Shown here in pieces: positions 1 to 10,166 of a stretch of DNA of 64,000 nucleotides (position 1 is the first letter of the stretch; each line of letters opens with the position of its first letter). The stretch is from NCBI RefSeq assembly GCF_000482785.1, contig NZ_KI519499.1, forward strand, positions 808,366-872,365. The letters run 5' to 3'. Origin of the DNA: Derxia gummosa DSM 723. Its GTDB lineage: Bacteria; Pseudomonadota; Gammaproteobacteria; Burkholderiales; Burkholderiaceae_E. Under the pieces are notes generated by a model. That model was not told the DNA's origin and did no database searches. It saw only the letters and a program-made list of their open reading frames with translations. The position numbers and the translations under genes are program-made.

Positions 1-1062
1 CCCGGCGAGGGCGGCGAGGTGCTGCGCGACTTCCCGCGCCTCGACCACGGCGGCGCGCATCTGGCCGATCCCGACGCGCAATGGGCCGGCGACGTGACGC
101 GGCGCGCACTCGGCGGGCTGGCGCTCGGCGGGCTGGCGGCGGTGCTCGCGGCGGCGCTGGCGACGGCGCTGGTCGCGCGCGGGCAGGAACATGCCCGCAA
201 CCCCTTCGCCACCGCCTGGGCCGACATCCTCGCCCGCCGCACCGACTTCCCCGTGCGCGCCGTCATCGCCACGCTCGCCGTCGTCGCCTTCATCGCCGGG
301 CCGGTCATCGCGCTCGCGGGCCACTATCACGTGCTCGGCACCGACCGCACCGGCCAGGACCTGCTCATGCTCGCGCTCAAGAGCATCCGCACCGCGCTCG
401 TGATCGGCACCATGACCACGCTCGTCACGCTGCCGATCGCGGTCGGCCTCGGCATCCTCGCGGGCTATCTGCGCGGCTGGGTCGATGAGGTGGTGCAGTA
501 CGTCTACACCGTCATCAACTCGATTCCCTACGTGCTGCTGATCGCGGCGGCGGTGCTGATCCTGCTGATCTTCATCGACCGCAACGCGGCGCTGTTCGCC
601 ACCCAGGCCGAGCGCACCGACGCGCGGCTGTTCTTCCTGTGCGTGATCCTCGGCATGACGAGCTGGACCGAGCTGTGCCGCCTCGTGCGCGGCGAGGTGC
701 TCAAGCTGCGCGAACTCGAATACGTGCAGGCGGCGCAAGCCTTCGGCACCAGCACCTGGCGGATCATGACCGCGCACCTGCTGCCCAACGTGATGCACCT
801 CATCCTCATCAACATCGTCATCAGCTTCTCGGGGCTGGTGCTGGCCGAGGCGGTGCTCACCTACGTGGGCGTCGGCGTCGATCCGACGATGGCGAGCTTC
901 GGCAGCCTCATCAACACCTCGCGCAGCGAACTCGCGCGCGACCCCGTCATCTGGTGGACGCTCGCGACCGCCTTCGGCTTCATGTTCACGCTCGTGCTGT
1001 CGGCCAACCTGTTCTCCGACGCCGTGCGCGATGCCTTCGATCCGCGCTCGGTGCGGCGCTGA
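1..1062 (+). CDS. Dipeptide/oligopeptide ABC transporter permease, DppC/OppC/YejE type (5' end outside window)
   Basis: This is an inner-membrane permease subunit of a peptide-type ABC importer (BPD_transp_1 family). The reading frame is open from base 1, so the true start probably lies upstream; a GTG at 19 is the first possible start inside the window. One hydrophobic segment lies near the N-terminus (about residues 35-60). Five more follow, around the loop GHYHVLGTDRTGQD, the usual entry sequence of DppC/OppC proteins. The cytoplasmic EAA loop that docks on the ATPase is clear (EYVQAAQAFGTSTWRIMTAH). The C-terminus ends in DAFDPRSVRR, typical for the family. The ATPase gene follows after 65 bases, so the two form one operon. 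The substrate cannot be read from this subunit; peptides are the usual cargo. Confidence 0.88.
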   Translation, partial: PGEGGEVLRDFPRLDHGGAHLADPDAQWAGDVTRRALGGLALGGLAAVLAAALATALVARGQEHARNPFATAWADILARRTDFPVRAVIATLAVVAFIAGPVIALAGHYHVLGTDRTGQDLLMLALKSIRTALVIGTMTTLVTLPIAVGLGILAGYLRGWVDEVVQYVYTVINSIPYVLLIAAAVLILLIFIDRNAALFATQAERTDARLFFLCVILGMTSWTELCRLVRGEVLKLRELEYVQAAQAFGTSTWRIMTAHLLPNVMHLILINIVISFSGLVLAEAVLTYVGVGVDPTMASFGSLINTSRSELARDPVIWWTLATAFGFMFTLVLSANLFSDAVRDAFDPRSVRR

Positions 1063-1127
1063 GCCGCGCACCGCGCCCGTCACGCCCACTGTCACCGATC
1101 CACGCCGCCCCACGCCCAGGACGCCGC

Positions 1128-3134
<2,007 letters not shown>

Positions 3135-3144
3135 ACCCGGCGCA

Positions 3145-3161
3145 CGGCCCGCTCCGGGCCG
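3145..3161 (+). terminator. Possible hairpin after the ABC operon
   Basis: A 7-bp perfect stem (CGGCCCG/CGGGCCG) with a 3-base loop lies 10 bases past the ATPase stop. No T-run follows, so it is at most a weak terminator or an mRNA 3' end stabiliser. Confidence 0.3.
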
Positions 3162-3220
3162 ACACCAGCTCCCACCGGACCTCGCCCAACACAGATCAGC
3201 GTCACCCGACGGGCGTCAGC

Positions 3221-3255
3221 ACCACCGTCTCGCGCGCGCAAGTACCACCGTCTCG
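3221..3255. repeat. 12-bp direct repeat upstream of the TonB-dependent receptor
   Basis: ACCACCGTCTCG occurs at 3221-3232 and again at 3244-3255, start to start 23 bases, in the 295-base gap before the receptor gene. The second half of that gap (about 3255-3420) is less GC-rich than its surroundings and probably holds the receptor promoter. I could not identify a convincing -35/-10 pair or a Fur box. The repeat may be a regulator site, but this is inference only. Confidence 0.35.
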
Positions 3256-3429
3256 GCATTGCAACGCGCGAATTGTTACGCGTTTCTCTTTCGTTGCCGA
3301 TATCTGTCCCGAACCTGAAGAATTGGTTACCTAGATCGCGTTGTCCTGCGTCAATCACGGCGGCGCGATCGGGCAGCCGCGGCGCGCCAGCCACAAACAA
3401 CAAGACCGTCCCTTCTTCAGGATCCGCTC

Positions 3430-5949
3430 ATGACCTCCCTCAGGCCACTCACGCTAGGCGTCACGCTGGCGCTCACCGGTTCACTCCTGTCACTCGCGCT
3501 GCCGGTCGCCGCGCAGACCGCCACCGCCACGCTGGACCGGGTCGAGGTCACGGGGTCGGCCATCCGCCGCGTGCAGGCCGAAGGGCCGGCGCCGGTCACG
3601 ATCCTGCGCCGCGCCGCGATCGAGAAGACCGGCGCCACCTCGCTCAACGAGCTGATCCAGAGCATCGCCGCGCTCGACATCTACGATCAGGGCGAGCTCA
3701 CCAGCAACAGCCCGGCCGGCTCGGGCGTGAGCAGCTTCCGCATGCGCGGCCTCGACGACACCAACCTGCTCGTGCTGCTCAACGGCCGCCGCCTGCCGGT
3801 CAATGCGCTGTACGACTCGTCGGGTGCGGGCGCCTCGGCCGACATCAACATGATCCCGATCGCGATCGTCGAGCGGGTCGAGATCCTCAAGGACGGCGCC
3901 TCGGCCATCTACGGCGCCGACGCGATCACCGGCGTCATCAACATCATCACGCGCAGCAGCTACAACGGCGCCGAGGTGTACACGAGCCAGGGCATCAGCA
4001 GCCGCGGCGACGGCCAGGAGCAGCGCTACGGCATCGTCGGCGGCTTCGGCGACCTCGCCGAAGACCACTGGAACATCATCGGCACGATCGACTACTTCAA
4101 CCGTGACCCGATCCTGCGCAAGGACCGCGCGCTCACGCGATCGTCGGACTTCCGCCGCTACGGCGGCCCGGACACGCGCAGCGGCTTCACCGGCTACGGC
4201 AACTACGTCGATCCGGCTACCGGCGAATACACCGGCAGCTCGGTCCGTCCCTGCCCGGCCGACCAGTACAACGAGTACTGCCGCTACGACGTCAACGCCA
4301 GCACGCTCACCGCCTACAACGGCGCCGACCGGCTCAACACGATGCTGCTCGGCACCCTCAATGCGCGCGACATCACCTACACCGGCCAGTTCCTGTACTC
4401 GCAGGCCAAGGACCGTTTCGCGGGTCATCCGGCGCTCGACTGGTTCCCGCTCGATCCCGACGGCAACAGCGTGGCCGCGATCCGCGTGATGCCGGCCGGC
4501 GACCGCATCACCGACCGCAAGTCGGTCCTCTCCAGCGGCAACCTCGGCGCCAGCGGCTTCTTCGGCGAGCACGAATGGAAGGTCGATGTGGGCCGGTCGT
4601 CGAGCCGCATCACCAACCGCGACAGCAACTACCTCGACGCCAGCCTGTACGACGCGAGCGCCAACGGACTGATCGACCTGACCGATCCGAACCTGCCGCA
4701 ATCGGCGCTCGCTCCCTACCGCGTCACGCCGCGCCGCGACGGCTTCTCGACCACCACCTACGTCAACACGCTGCTGCGCGGCGAACTGCTGCCGCTGCCC
4801 GCGGGCGCGCTCGGCTACGCGGTCGGCGCGCAGTACCGCCGAGAGACGCTCACCGATCGCCCCGACGGTCTGACCCAGCAGGGCCTGGTGGTCGGCAGCA
4901 TCCAGCAGGCGGCGGTGTCGGCGGCGCAATCGGTCAAGTCGGTGTTCGCCGAGCTGTCGGTGCCGCTCGCGCGCGGCCTCGAAAGCCAGCTCGCGTTGCG
5001 CCGCGACGAGTACTCGAACTACAGCTCCAACAGCCCCAAGTTCGCGCTCAAGTACGAAGCCACGCCCGAACTGGCCTTCCGCGCCTCGGCGGCGCGCAGC
5101 TTCAAGGCGCCGGCGCTCAAGCAGCTCTACGGCACGCAGGACCAGGGCGCGCTCGACATCACCGATCCCGAGCAATGCCAGCTGCTCGGCCTCGGCAGCT
5201 CCTGCAATGTGAGCGGCTTCCTGGTCGGCGGCTCCAATCCCGATCTCAGGCCCGAGAAGGGCAAGTCGTACGACCTCGGCGTGCTGTACGAGCCGAGCCC
5301 GCTGTTCAGCAGCTCGGTCGATTTCTGGTGGATCTACAAGACCAACGAGATCAACACGCCCACCACCGCCCAGGCGCTGCGCGCCGGCCTGTTCGGCTAT
5401 GACGCCACCGGCCGGCTGCTCGTCTATTCCAACCTCCAGAACTACCAGCAGCGCGCGGTCAACGGCGTCGACATCGACCTGCGCGGCAAGCTGCCGGTAC
5501 CCGGCCTCGGCCAGTTCAGCTGGAGCAATGCCTACACCTACACGGCCAGCAACCGCATCCGCCGCAACGACGGCACGGTGGACGAGCTGGCCGACACCTA
5601 TGCCTACCCCAAGTACCGCAATGTCGCGACCGTCGGCTTCGAGCGCAACGCGGCCTCGGTGCAGACGGCGGTGCGCACGATCGGCGGCTTCTGGGATACC
5701 GACGAACCGCACCCGATCGCGACCGACACGCACCGTGTCGCGCCCTACACCGAGGTGGACCTGACCTCGCGCTACGCGGGCTTCAAGGACGTGACGCTCG
5801 ACCTCGGCGTGCGCAACGTGTTCGACCGCCAGCCGCCGATCAGCTTCACCAACGCCGCCAGCGGCCTCTATTCGCAGATGGGCTTTGCCGAGCTGTACTC
5901 GGTGCGCGGACGCTTCTTCTACGGCCGCGTCAGCTACCGCTTCATGTGA
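3430..5949 (+). CDS. TonB-dependent outer-membrane receptor
   Basis: An 839-residue outer-membrane receptor. It has a signal peptide (residues 1-29, ending LPVAAQ), a TonB-box-like stretch (ATLDRVEVTGSAIRR), a plug domain (about 48-165, with LNELIQSIAALD and the SFRMRGLDDTNLLVLLNGRR pattern) and a long beta-barrel. The ligand is imported with energy from TonB-ExbB-ExbD, and exactly that set follows (6145-7940). The plug style (VEVTGS(A/R)IRR) is that of the large receptor group common in Xanthomonadales and Sphingomonads, often for carbohydrates or peptides rather than classical siderophores. The peptide ABC operon upstream fits a peptide-like ligand, but that is inference. No clear Shine-Dalgarno precedes the ATG. 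Confidence 0.92.
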   Translation: MTSLRPLTLGVTLALTGSLLSLALPVAAQTATATLDRVEVTGSAIRRVQAEGPAPVTILRRAAIEKTGATSLNELIQSIAALDIYDQGELTSNSPAGSGVSSFRMRGLDDTNLLVLLNGRRLPVNALYDSSGAGASADINMIPIAIVERVEILKDGASAIYGADAITGVINIITRSSYNGAEVYTSQGISSRGDGQEQRYGIVGGFGDLAEDHWNIIGTIDYFNRDPILRKDRALTRSSDFRRYGGPDTRSGFTGYGNYVDPATGEYTGSSVRPCPADQYNEYCRYDVNASTLTAYNGADRLNTMLLGTLNARDITYTGQFLYSQAKDRFAGHPALDWFPLDPDGNSVAAIRVMPAGDRITDRKSVLSSGNLGASGFFGEHEWKVDVGRSSSRITNRDSNYLDASLYDASANGLIDLTDPNLPQSALAPYRVTPRRDGFSTTTYVNTLLRGELLPLPAGALGYAVGAQYRRETLTDRPDGLTQQGLVVGSIQQAAVSAAQSVKSVFAELSVPLARGLESQLALRRDEYSNYSSNSPKFALKYEATPELAFRASAARSFKAPALKQLYGTQDQGALDITDPEQCQLLGLGSSCNVSGFLVGGSNPDLRPEKGKSYDLGVLYEPSPLFSSSVDFWWIYKTNEINTPTTAQALRAGLFGYDATGRLLVYSNLQNYQQRAVNGVDIDLRGKLPVPGLGQFSWSNAYTYTASNRIRRNDGTVDELADTYAYPKYRNVATVGFERNAASVQTAVRTIGGFWDTDEPHPIATDTHRVAPYTEVDLTSRYAGFKDVTLDLGVRNVFDRQPPISFTNAASGLYSQMGFAELYSVRGRFFYGRVSYRFM

Positions 5950-5950
5950 C

Positions 5951-6015
5951 AGTGGCGGCGCTCTCGGCCGCCACTTGACGGGCTCCCCTTCCGACGGACG
6001 GGGAGCCCGTCTTGC
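5951..6015 (+). terminator. Tandem terminator hairpins after the receptor gene
   Basis: Two hairpins lie directly after the receptor stop. The first is AGTGGCGGC/GCCGCCACT (5951-5959 with 5967-5975). The second has a perfect 12-bp stem (5977-5988 with 6000-6011) followed by TTGCG. The second is strong enough to act as a terminator even though its T-run is short. It separates the receptor from exbB. Confidence 0.65.
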
Positions 6016-6144
6016 GTCGGGCCATACTGCGGCGCCCCACTTTGCCCCCCGCCTGGGTTACAAAGCCCGCCGCAAGCCAGCGCCGGTCAAGCTGCCCGAC
6101 TGCCAGCCACGCCTCCGATCCACCTTTGCCAAGAACGATCCATC

Positions 6145-6759
6145 GTGCTCGACACCCTCATCCAGTACTCGAAGGACTCCTGGGGCCTGATCCCGCTGCT
6201 GCTCCTCGTCTTCATCATCGGCGTCGCGGTCATCGTCGAACGCTTCTTCTACTTCCAGCGCAGCATCAAGGCCGGCGCCACGCTCGAATACGACCTGCGC
6301 CAGGTGCCGGCGGGCGATGCCACCAAGGCCCAGGCCGTCGCCACGCACTACGCCGCGACGGTGCAGGCGGAACTCGTGAAGACCGCGCTCGACGCGCGCG
6401 GCAAGCCGGAGGACGCCTTCGACCGCGAGGTGGAGGAAGCCATCATGTTCCAGATGCCCAAGCTCGACCGGAACCTCTGGGTGCTCGACACCTGCGTCAC
6501 GCTCGGGCCGCTGATGGGCCTGCTCGGCACGATCATCCACATGATCGAAGCCTTCAGCGCGCTCGCCGCCAACGGCGGGCAGAACGCGCATTCGGTCACC
6601 GGGCCGATCTCGCATGCGCTCGTGGCGACGGCCGTGGGCCTGTGCATCGCGATCGTCTGCGTGGTCTTCCTCAACTACTTCAACAAGCGCATCCGGCTGC
6701 TCATCAACCAGATGGACCTCATCAAGTCGATGCTGGTCTCGCGCTTCGCCTCGGCCTGA
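6145..6759 (+). CDS. exbB: ExbB/MotA/TolQ-family proton channel subunit
   Basis: A 204-residue inner-membrane protein of the MotA/TolQ/ExbB family. A first membrane segment lies at about residues 14-32 (WGLIPLLLLVFIIGVAVIVE). A cytoplasmic domain follows, then two membrane segments around the conserved stretch DTCVTLGPLMGLLGTIIHMIEAF and the last helix VATAVGLCIAIVCVVFLNYF. With ExbD it forms the proton-driven motor that energises TonB. The start is a GTG at 6145, which gives the standard short N-terminus; no ATG fits better. exbD follows after 26 bases and tonB after that, so the three form one operon downstream of the receptor terminator. Confidence 0.9.
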   Translation: MLDTLIQYSKDSWGLIPLLLLVFIIGVAVIVERFFYFQRSIKAGATLEYDLRQVPAGDATKAQAVATHYAATVQAELVKTALDARGKPEDAFDREVEEAIMFQMPKLDRNLWVLDTCVTLGPLMGLLGTIIHMIEAFSALAANGGQNAHSVTGPISHALVATAVGLCIAIVCVVFLNYFNKRIRLLINQMDLIKSMLVSRFASA

Positions 6760-6785
6760 GCGCCTTGCCGTAAAGGAGCATTCCG

Positions 6786-7196
6786 ATGGCAAGAAATCAC
6801 CGGGGCCACTACTTCGGCGCCGAGCACGGAGCACGCATCGAGATCATCCCGATGATCGACGTGATGATGTTCCTGCTCGTCTTCTTCGTGCTGATCATGC
6901 TGGAGATGATCCAGGGCGCGGGCATCACGCTCGACCTGCCGCAGTCCACCACGGCGCAGCAGCTCGAAACCGTGAAGATCTCGATCGGCGTGGCGAAGGA
7001 CGGCGCCATCTACCTCGAAGGCCAGCCCATCACCGACGACGCGCTCACCGCGCGGCTGCGCGAGCTGGCCGCGAGCAAGAAAGTTGACGTGATCATCTCG
7101 GGCGACAAGAACGGCGCCTACCAGAACATCATCAAGGTGATGGACCTCGTGCGAGCCGCCGGCATCAGCGCCATCGGCTTGGCGACGGCGAGCTGA
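6786..7196 (+). CDS. exbD: ExbD-family biopolymer transport protein
   Basis: A 136-residue protein with one N-terminal membrane helix (about residues 20-43) and a periplasmic domain. The essential membrane aspartate is Asp25, in MIDVMMFLLVFF, the same number as in Escherichia coli ExbD. The periplasmic part (VKISIGVAKDGAIYLEGQPI, then a C-terminal alpha/beta segment) is typical. A good ribosome binding site, AAAGGAG, lies 8 bases before the ATG. It works with ExbB to pass proton-motive force to TonB. Confidence 0.92.
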   Translation: MARNHRGHYFGAEHGARIEIIPMIDVMMFLLVFFVLIMLEMIQGAGITLDLPQSTTAQQLETVKISIGVAKDGAIYLEGQPITDDALTARLRELAASKKVDVIISGDKNGAYQNIIKVMDLVRAAGISAIGLATAS

Positions 7197-7205
7197 GGGC
7201 GCGCG

Positions 7206-7940
7206 ATGGCAAGCAAACGCCCGGGCGCTCTGTGGGCGACGGAAGAGGCCGACGAGCAGAAACGCCTGCCGATGCCGGTGGCGATCGGCGTCGCGGCGGC
7301 GATCACGGTCGGCGCGGTCGTGGGCCTGAGCTTCGTCGATTTCGACCAGGTGATGGCCGAGGCGAAGCGCATCACGCGCGCGACCATCGTCGAGAACGAG
7401 CCGCCGCCTCCGCCCCCTCCGCCGCCGAAGGAAGAACCGCCGCCGCCCAAGCCGGTGCAGAAGATCGTCAAGGCGCCGCCCACGCCCGTACCGACGCCGC
7501 CCAGACCCGACCCCACGCCACCGCCGCCGAGCGCCAACATCGCCGCCGCCGAGAAGCCCGCGCCGACCGCGCCCGCGATCGCGACGCCGGCCGCCACCGG
7601 CCCGGCGACGGCGCCGATGGTGAGCGCACCTCCCGCGCCGCCGGCACCGCCGGCCAAGGCGCACGGCACGGGCGGTCCGGTGGAGATCGGCCTCGTCTGC
7701 CCGCGCCAGGTGAAGCCGGAGATTCCGCGTCGGCTGCTGCAGCTGGGGCTGAGCGGCAATTTCGTCGTGAAGGCGCTCATCACGGTCAAGGGCGGCAAGG
7801 TCACGGACGTGAACATCGTGCGCGCCGACCGGCCCGAGCTGCGCAATGCCGTCATCTCGGCGGTGAAGCAGTACGACTGCCAGACCAATGGCGACGACGA
7901 AGTCGTGGGCCAGCAGGAGTTCGAGTTCCGGCTCGAATGA
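7206..7940 (+). CDS. tonB: TonB energy transducer
   Basis: A 244-residue protein with the TonB layout. A short cytoplasmic N-terminus is followed by one membrane helix (about residues 20-42), then a proline-rich rod of about 100 residues (runs of PPPPP and EEPPPPKPVQ), then a C-terminal TonB domain (about 155-244, with LSGNFVVKALITVKGGKVTD). Two cysteines, in LVCPRQVKPE and QYDC, bracket the C-terminal domain as in many betaproteobacterial TonBs. The membrane helix lacks the Ser-x3-His motif known from enteric TonB, so coupling to ExbBD may differ in detail. The gene starts 9 bases after exbD, and a strong terminator follows. Confidence 0.9.
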   Translation: MASKRPGALWATEEADEQKRLPMPVAIGVAAAITVGAVVGLSFVDFDQVMAEAKRITRATIVENEPPPPPPPPPKEEPPPPKPVQKIVKAPPTPVPTPPRPDPTPPPPSANIAAAEKPAPTAPAIATPAATGPATAPMVSAPPAPPAPPAKAHGTGGPVEIGLVCPRQVKPEIPRRLLQLGLSGNFVVKALITVKGGKVTDVNIVRADRPELRNAVISAVKQYDCQTNGDDEVVGQQEFEFRLE

Positions 7941-8004
7941 AGTGGCGCCCGCCTCGGGCAGCCGCCGCCCGCGCGACATGGCGCCGCGCGGGCGCCAGCA
8001 CCGA

Positions 8005-8028
8005 ACCCGGCCTCGCGCCGGGTTTTTT
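8005..8028 (+). terminator. Rho-independent terminator after exbBD-tonB
   Basis: A 7-bp GC stem ACCCGGC/GCCGGGT with a 5-base loop is followed by six T residues (8023-8028). It ends the plus-strand TonB operon just before the convergent channel gene. Confidence 0.85.
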
Positions 8029-8048
8029 CATGTACGGCGCACGGCCGC

Positions 8049-9407
8049 TCAGGCGCCGACCGGCGCGTCGCGCCGCGCGGGCTCGGCCACCGCCGCCTGC
8101 TCGGCATAGCGCCGCGCGAGCGCCGGATACAGCGGCGGACAGAACAGCCGCGACACCGCCGTCGCCAGCGCGGCGGCGGCCATGAGCGACAGCACCATGC
8201 CGTGGTTGTCGATCATCTCCATCACGATCACGAAGGCCGTCATCGGCGACTGGGTGACCGCCGCCAGGAAGGCGACCATGCACAGCGCGCCGAGCGCCCC
8301 CGGCCCGAGCCCCGGAAACAGCGCCGACAGCTTGGCGCCGATGCCCGCGCCCACCGCGAGCGACGGCGCGAACAGCCCGCCCGGAATGCCGCTCAGGAAG
8401 GACACGAGATTGGCCAGCAGCTTGGCCGGCGCATAGATCCAGCCCGCGCCCGGCTCGCCCGCCAGCAGCGCCCGCGCCTCGTGATAGCCGCTGCCGAACA
8501 CGCTGCCGCCCGCCGCGAGCCCGAGCAGCGCGAGCGCCAGCCCGCAGCCGGCCGCGAACCACACCGGCCGCTCCAGCCGCAGCGCCAGCAGCCGTGCCGG
8601 CATCCAGCGCGCGCTGTGCAGCAGCAGCCACGAAAACCCGCCGCCCGCCGCGCCGCACAGCACGGCGGCGACGGCCACCGGCAGCAGCATCTCCAGCCCC
8701 GGATCGCCCGCCGTGATGCGCCCGAAATAGACGTAGTTGCCCTGGAAGCCAAGCGCCACCACGCCCGCGAGGATCACGGCCGCGATCGTCGCGCCGTTGG
8801 TGCGGTGCTCGAAGCTGCGCGCCAGCTCCTCGATGGCGAACACCACGCCTGCGAGCGGCGCGTTGAAGGCCGCCGCCACGCCGGCCGCGCCGCCCGCCGC
8901 GACGAAATGCCGCATCGCAGCCATCGACACGCCGCCGCCCGCCGCGCCGCGCAGTTGCAGCACCTTCCACGCGACCGCCGCGCCCACCTGCACCGAAGGC
9001 CCCTCGCGCCCGGCCGAGAAGCCGCCGAGCAGCGCCGCGCAGCCGAGGCCGATCTTGCCGAGCAGCACCCGCCAGTCGAGCAGCCGGGCGGCGGTCGCGG
9101 CCGTCGGCGCGTCGAGCGCCGCAATCACCTGCGGAATGCCGCTGCCCTCGGCGCCCGCGCTCCAGCGCCGCGTCGCCCACACCACGCCCGCGCCCACCGC
9201 CGGCGACAGCACGAAGGGCACCCACGCGCCCCAGTCGCGCGCATGGCGGAAGCCCTCGAAGGCCGCGTCCGCCAGCCGCGCGAACAGCACCGCCGCCGCG
9301 CCCGTGCCCAGCCCCGCCAGCCAGAGCAGGCCGAAGCGCAGCCAGGCACGGCGCAGGTTGCGGAAGAAGCGGTCTGGCTGGAGCGCGAGCGGAGTTCGGG
9401 TCTTCAT
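8049..9407 (-). CDS. ClC-family chloride channel or H+/Cl- antiporter
   Basis: A 452-residue membrane protein of the ClC family without CBS domains. The three ion-path motifs are present: GSGIP (residues 88-92), GREGP (133-137, with the gating Glu135) and GGLFAPSLAVGA near residue 330. The FAIEEL stretch holds the glutamate pair (193-194) that matches the proton glutamate of E. coli ClcA, so proton-coupled exchange is plausible. The protein is likely an inner-membrane transporter for chloride or another small anion. The start at 9407 (MKTRTPLAL) gives a normal N-terminus; the frame stays open far upstream, but that part is antisense to the DUF1415 gene. It is divergent from that gene, with only 36 bases between. 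Confidence 0.9.
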   Translation of the reverse strand: MKTRTPLALQPDRFFRNLRRAWLRFGLLWLAGLGTGAAAVLFARLADAAFEGFRHARDWGAWVPFVLSPAVGAGVVWATRRWSAGAEGSGIPQVIAALDAPTAATAARLLDWRVLLGKIGLGCAALLGGFSAGREGPSVQVGAAVAWKVLQLRGAAGGGVSMAAMRHFVAAGGAAGVAAAFNAPLAGVVFAIEELARSFEHRTNGATIAAVILAGVVALGFQGNYVYFGRITAGDPGLEMLLPVAVAAVLCGAAGGGFSWLLLHSARWMPARLLALRLERPVWFAAGCGLALALLGLAAGGSVFGSGYHEARALLAGEPGAGWIYAPAKLLANLVSFLSGIPGGLFAPSLAVGAGIGAKLSALFPGLGPGALGALCMVAFLAAVTQSPMTAFVIVMEMIDNHGMVLSLMAAAALATAVSRLFCPPLYPALARRYAEQAAVAEPARRDAPVGA

Positions 9408-9443
9408 GACGGCGATGATCGCGCGCGATGGGACAATCGCGGC

Positions 9444-10166
9444 ATGAACACGCAACATGACCCCAAGGCGCCCGGGGATGAATCCGGCGCCGGCGGCAAC
9501 GGCGCCGACAGCGCCGCGCCCGCCCCGACGGCCGCCGCCAGCGCGGCCACGCCGTCCGACACCGCCCGCCTCGACGCCGCCGCCGAAGGCGAGACCCGTC
9601 CCAACCAGATCGGCGACCCGGCCGTTCTCGACGGTACGCGGCGCTGGCTGGAGCGCGCCGTCATCGGCCTCAACCTCTGCCCCTTCGCCAAGGCGGTGTA
9701 CGTGCGCAACCAGGTGCGCATCGTCGTGAGCGAAGCGCCCAATGCCGAGGTGTGGTTTGCCGAGGCCGAGCGCGAGATGGAACTGCTGGCCGAAACCAGC
9801 GCCGACATCATCGACACCACGCTGCTCGTGCATCCGAAGCTGCTGCGCGACTTCATGGACTTCAACGAGTTCGTCGGCATCGTCGAGGAGCGGTTGGAAG
9901 AACTGGAACTCGACGGCGTGCTCCAGGTGGCGAGCTTCCACCCGCGCTTCCAGTTCGACGGCACCGCGCCCGATGAGATCGGCAACTACACCAACCGCTC
10001 GCCCTGGCCGACGCTGCATCTCATCCGCGAGGCCAGCATCGACCGCGCGGTCGAGTCGATGCCCGACACCGACGAGATCTGGAAGCGCAACGTCGCGACG
10101 ATGGAGGCCCTCGGCTACGACGGCTGGAACGCGCTCTGGAACGACGATCCCGAAGGAGCGCACTGA
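9444..10166 (+). CDS. DUF1415 family protein
   Basis: A 240-residue protein with a low-complexity Ala/Pro-rich first 50 residues. A DUF1415 domain follows, recognisable by [35 protein letters not shown] and [21 protein letters not shown]. The family is widespread in proteobacteria and has no established biochemical role. The start ATG at 9444 is preceded by GACAAT and six bases, which has the geometry of a -10 box directly before a leaderless start. Its TGA overlaps the ATG of the next gene (TGATG), so translation of the pseudouridine synthase is coupled to it. Confidence 0.88.
   Translation: MNTQHDPKAPGDESGAGGNGADSAAPAPTAAASAATPSDTARLDAAAEGETRPNQIGDPAVLDGTRRWLERAVIGLNLCPFAKAVYVRNQVRIVVSEAPNAEVWFAEAEREMELLAETSADIIDTTLLVHPKLLRDFMDFNEFVGIVEERLEELELDGVLQVASFHPRFQFDGTAPDEIGNYTNRSPWPTLHLIREASIDRAVESMPDTDEIWKRNVATMEALGYDGWNALWNDDPEGAH

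Noticed and set aside
3490..5733. Long minus-strand open frame opposite the TonB-dependent receptor
   Set aside because: No domain signature and biased composition (Val/Arg/Ala/Asp). The plus strand encodes a full receptor with signal peptide and barrel.
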